Translations under genes and position numbers: made by a program | The notes under the pieces: model-generated | Database searches by the model: none | What the model saw: only the letters and a program-made list of their open reading frames with translations | Told to the model about the DNA's origin: nothing | In this document: positions 5,897 to 8,314 of the stretch, one piece after another | Numbering within the stretch: the stretch's first letter is position 1 | Layout of the letters: each line of letters begins with the position of its first letter | Source: CALHAX01 sp038523655 | Lineage (GTDB): Bacteria > Pseudomonadota > Alphaproteobacteria > Rhizobiales > CALHAX01 | Assembly: GCA_038523655.1 (NCBI GenBank) | Contig: JBCBJG010000141.1 | Location: forward strand, 1-8,314 | Reading direction: 5' to 3' | DNA: 8,314 bases

Positions 5897-7699
5897 ATGC
5901 ACCAACAGCTTCGCCGCGCCGGACACACGCGCGCACGAGTCGGCCATAATGCGTGCCTACATCGCGGCAGCATCGCGGCCTTGAGGGAAGACGTGGGCAG
6001 GGAAGACGTGGGGCGGCCAGAAGTGGGCAGGAAGAACGCGACCGTGCTGATCGATACGACCAAGCAATGCGCTGCCCGCGCCGTGCGCGGGGCCCCTGAT
6101 ACTCGCCGCACATGGAGCCACAAGCTGCGTCACGAGTTACGACTTGGCTTGCAGACGTTCGCAGCCGCGCTGGCACTGGTTTCAGCGGCGATTGCAATGC
6201 CGGGGACAGCCGCGCTGGCGCAGGACACCGACGATATCCAGCTCCCAACGGTTAGCGTGCTGGTCGACTCCTCCCGCGCCATGGGCCTGGTGACCGCGAA
6301 GCGCCAGCGCATGGACGTAGCCAAGGATGCCCTCGCCGCAGTGCTGCAGAAGTATGACCGCCGCATCGCGATGTCGCTCGCCGTCTACGGCCACAAGAAG
6401 CGGGACCGCTGCCTCGCGGTCGACGTCGTCAAGGATATCGAGCGCCTCGAAGCCGCGCCGTTCGCGCAAGCCGTCGCGAGCTTCAAACCGGAAGGCTCGG
6501 CGCCCGTCGCGCTTGCTCTCGATACGATTGCGACCTCACTGGCCGAGGAAGCCAATGCTCGCGACCTGGTAATCATCGCTGCGAGCCGCGACACCTGTCT
6601 GCAGGACCCTTGCAAGGCCGCGGCGGCTGTTGCGCGCCGGCAACCGGACCTGCGGGTCTCCGTGATCGGCATCGGCGAGGCTGGAAAAACCTCCGCGTCC
6701 CGGCTGCAGTGCGTTGCGCAGACGACGGGCGGACAGTTCACGCTCGTCAAGAACGCGCAGGAAGCGGCGCAGGCGCTGGATGCCGTCATGTCGTCCGCAA
6801 TCACTACGGCCGTTGCCTCGACGGGTGCCGGCGACCTCGGCGCATCCGCGTCCGGCGCGACCGGCAACGGGTGGTCCGCAGTCCCTTCCCGCGATGGCCG
6901 GTCTCGCCCCGCGCCCGAGCTTCCAACCGCCAGTCAGGGGCGCGGCACCGTCCGTCTCGTCGCGCTGCTCACGGATGGAGAAAAACCGATCCCGGGCGGT
7001 CTGACGTGGCGGATATTCACGGACCGTGAAACCGGAGGCGGTCGCTATCAGCTCGTCACCGAGCACCGCGAGTGGTCACCCGTCCTCCAGCTCCCTACCG
7101 GAAACTATCTGGTGAACGCGGCCTACGGGCGGGCGCATCTGACCCGCCGCATCCGCGTCACGGACGGCACACCACGGCTCGAGACATTCGTGCTGCAGGC
7201 CGGCGGGATGCGACTGCGTGCCCTCGATGCGCGAGGCCAGCCGCTGCGCTCAAACGTGACCTACAGCGTGCTGAGCGGTGAGCGCGACCAGTTCGGCAAT
7301 CGGCGCACGATCATCGCGAACGTCCGGCCCGGCCTCGTCGTCCGCCTCAACGCCGGCATCTACAATGTTGTCAGCCGTCACGGCGACGCCAACGCCATCG
7401 TCGAAGCAGATGTCACTGTCGAACCCGGCAAGTTGACCGAGATCGCCATGACGCATCTGGGTGGCACCGCGACCTTCAAGCTGGTTGCACGGCCAGGTGG
7501 TGAAGCGATTGCCGGCACGTCGTGGAGTATCCGCACGCCCGACGGTACGGAGATTAAAAGCTCGCTTGGCGCGCTCCCCTCGCACGTTCTCGCGCCGGGA
7601 GATTATATCGCGTTCGCGACGCTCGCCGGACGGACCTTCGGCGGCCAGTTCTCGATCGCGGCGGGCGACAACAAGCAGATCGAGATCGTCGTCAAGTAG
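5897..7699 (+). CDS. Exported VWA-like paralogue with degenerate MIDAS
   Basis: This 600-residue protein is a paralogue of the preceding one. A clear signal sequence lies at about 81-108, with hydrophobic core 85-101 and ALA before Gln109 as probable cleavage site. The VWA-like domain (about 117-305) aligns with its neighbour throughout: VLVDSSRAM against LIFDGSGSM, AVYGHKK against IVYGHRR, LQCVAQTTGG against LQCVAERGGG. Three MIDAS positions are changed: the second Ser is Ala128, the Thr is Ala202 and the second Asp is Ala229; Asp124 and Ser126 remain. Cysteines 172, 234, 239 and 272 match the paralogue. About three beta-rich units follow from 350, with cores LPTGNYLV, LNAGIYNV and LAPGDYIA. 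Metal-dependent binding is probably lost, suggesting a structural or partner role. The ATG at 5897 has GGAG ten bases upstream but leaves about 80 residues before the signal; later GTG starts (5993, 6008, 6023, 6044, 6083) are plausible. Confidence 0.86.
   Translation: MHQQLRRAGHTRARVGHNACLHRGSIAALREDVGREDVGRPEVGRKNATVLIDTTKQCAARAVRGAPDTRRTWSHKLRHELRLGLQTFAAALALVSAAIAMPGTAALAQDTDDIQLPTVSVLVDSSRAMGLVTAKRQRMDVAKDALAAVLQKYDRRIAMSLAVYGHKKRDRCLAVDVVKDIERLEAAPFAQAVASFKPEGSAPVALALDTIATSLAEEANARDLVIIAASRDTCLQDPCKAAAAVARRQPDLRVSVIGIGEAGKTSASRLQCVAQTTGGQFTLVKNAQEAAQALDAVMSSAITTAVASTGAGDLGASASGATGNGWSAVPSRDGRSRPAPELPTASQGRGTVRLVALLTDGEKPIPGGLTWRIFTDRETGGGRYQLVTEHREWSPVLQLPTGNYLVNAAYGRAHLTRRIRVTDGTPRLETFVLQAGGMRLRALDARGQPLRSNVTYSVLSGERDQFGNRRTIIANVRPGLVVRLNAGIYNVVSRHGDANAIVEADVTVEPGKLTEIAMTHLGGTATFKLVARPGGEAIAGTSWSIRTPDGTEIKSSLGALPSHVLAPGDYIAFATLAGRTFGGQFSIAAGDNKQIEIVVK
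5986..6030 (+). repeat. Three-copy 15-base tandem repeat at the 5' end of the second VWA gene
   Basis: Three consecutive 15-base units (5986-6000, 6001-6015, 6016-6030) share the pattern GGAAGACGTGGGCAG. The first two differ at about three bases, and the third is more diverged at its start. In the annotated frame they encode a REDVG-REDVG-RPEVG pentapeptide repeat before the signal sequence. Each unit also contains an in-frame GTG preceded by purine-rich sequence, so it may lie at or before the real translation start. Confidence 0.7.
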
Positions 7700-7753
7700 G
7701 CCGTGCCGAACGGCCCCTGCCCCGACGACGACCTCGGCCCAGTTAAAGGCTTC

Positions 7754-7784
7754 GGCAGCGGCGCAATGATCCCTCGCCGCTGCC
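7754..7784. terminator. GC-rich hairpin between convergent genes
   Basis: GGCAGCGGCG (7754-7763) and CGCCGCTGCC (7775-7784) form a perfect 10-base-pair stem with an 11-base loop. It lies in the 113-base gap between the convergent stops of the second VWA gene and the dioxygenase-like gene, where a bidirectional terminator is expected. No proper T-tract follows on either strand (only GTTTCG on plus), so it may work weakly, with Rho, or as an mRNA 3'-end stabiliser. A smaller 6-base-pair hairpin (7699-7704 with 7710-7715) begins right at the VWA stop codon. Nothing else is seen in this gap. Confidence 0.45.
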
Positions 7785-7812
7785 CGAGCGTTTCGTGAGA
7801 GCGACGCGCGCC

Positions 7813-8314
7813 TTACCCGACCGCGAAATCGGCGACAAACTGCGCCGTCTCCGTCCGCCGATCCCACGCAACCGGCGTGAGCATCGCGGGATCGTCCGCC
7901 CGCGCGTGTGCGAACCGTGGGTTGGCGTCGAGCCACATCGTGCGCAGGAGGCGGCGCCCATCCTGCGTTTCAATGTTGAAGCGGATCTCCGCTTGCGGCG
8001 GCGCGCTGGCAAGCTCCCCAGCCGGCCGCCCGTCCACTGCCCACCAGGTGTGAATGCCGAACACGCCGTCGTCGTCGGTCCACACGCCGAGCCAGTCAGG
8101 CCCGTCCCACTCTTTTACGTCGATCGTGTCGGGCGTGCCGGCGGCCTCCCAACGCTTGACGCGGTATTGCATCACCTCGACGTAGGCGCGCTTCTCCGGC
8201 GCACCGAGACTGTTGGTGATCCGCCCAGCAATCGAGATCAATCCGGCGCGTCCCGGCGCAACGCCAGGGACCGACGGCGCAATCGCTGCATCTGCCACGT
8301 TCGCCAGCATGCCC
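7813..8314 (-). CDS. Intradiol dioxygenase-like protein (protocatechuate 3,4-dioxygenase alpha-type), probably partial
   Basis: At least 165 residues are visible, from an ATG at 8310 to the stop at 7813; the frame probably continues beyond the window, because family members carry a TPSQTVGPFF-like segment upstream that is not seen. Similarity to intradiol ring-cleavage dioxygenases runs in order: ISIAGRITNSLGAP (25-38) as the beta-sandwich start, VEVMQ (44-48) where EIWQ is usual, GVWTDDDGVFGIHT (75-88) for the GR-ATDEDG-F-F-T block, PPQAEIRF (104-111) for PHIHF/PHINF, and LLRTMWLDANP (121-131) for the TRIYFPD block. By this alignment the iron-ligand positions read Trp54, Phe84, Glu108 and Arg110 instead of Tyr, Tyr, His, His. 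Alpha subunits of protocatechuate 3,4-dioxygenase also lack iron, so this may be a structural subunit whose catalytic partner lies outside the window. The assignment rests on motif recall, and a carboxypeptidase-regulatory-like beta-sandwich remains possible. Confidence 0.6.
   Translation of the reverse strand, partial: GMLANVADAAIAPSVPGVAPGRAGLISIAGRITNSLGAPEKRAYVEVMQYRVKRWEAAGTPDTIDVKEWDGPDWLGVWTDDDGVFGIHTWWAVDGRPAGELASAPPQAEIRFNIETQDGRRLLRTMWLDANPRFAHARADDPAMLTPVAWDRRTETAQFVADFAVG

Noticed and set aside
5206..6248. Long minus-strand open frames across the junction of the two VWA genes (up to 305 codons).
   Set aside because: They are antisense to well-supported VWA genes in GC-rich DNA, are rich in Arg/Pro/Ala with no recognisable motifs, and have no family resemblance; typical shadow frames.
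3640..7699. Possible chaperone-linked VWA system (MoxR ATPase with VWA partners) or a TerY/tellurite-type system.
   Set aside because: No MoxR-type AAA+ ATPase, TerD-like protein, kinase or phosphatase gene is present in the window, and both VWA proteins carry export signals.

Overview
The window is dense, GC-rich DNA of about 65% G+C by eye. Gene content and protein flavour point to an alphaproteobacterium, possibly Rhizobiales- or Rhodospirillales-like. That placement is inferred from the style of the MaoC/CoA-lyase pair, the YdjA-like nitroreductase and the VWA family; no phylogenetic marker gene is present. I see no rRNA, tRNA, CRISPR array, insertion sequence or integrase. Eight protein genes fill the window and no gap exceeds about 180 bases.

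Region 1 (1-2109, + strand) is an acyl-CoA metabolism cluster. It holds the end of a MaoC-type hotdog-fold enoyl-CoA hydratase, a complete HpcH/HpaI-type CoA ester lyase two bases later, and an EamA/DMT-family inner-membrane transporter that overlaps the lyase. The layout suggests translational coupling. Region 2 (2127-3463, - strand) faces it across 17 bases and holds two flavin enzymes: a YdjA-like nitroreductase (promoter-proximal) and an FMN-binding flavin reductase-like protein (distal).

Region 3 (3640-7699, + strand) is the most unusual part. Two tandem paralogous exported proteins each carry a von Willebrand factor A (VWA) domain followed by a chain of short beta-rich repeat units. The first (746 aa) has a complete metal-binding MIDAS site. 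The second (600 aa) keeps the fold and all four domain cysteines but has lost three of the five MIDAS positions. It looks like a live/dead VWA pair made together, probably acting outside the cytoplasm.

Region 4 (7700-8314) has a GC-rich hairpin between convergent genes, then a - strand gene running to the window edge. Its product resembles the alpha-subunit class of intradiol (protocatechuate 3,4-) dioxygenases but lacks recognisable iron ligands, so it is probably a non-catalytic subunit or a divergent relative.
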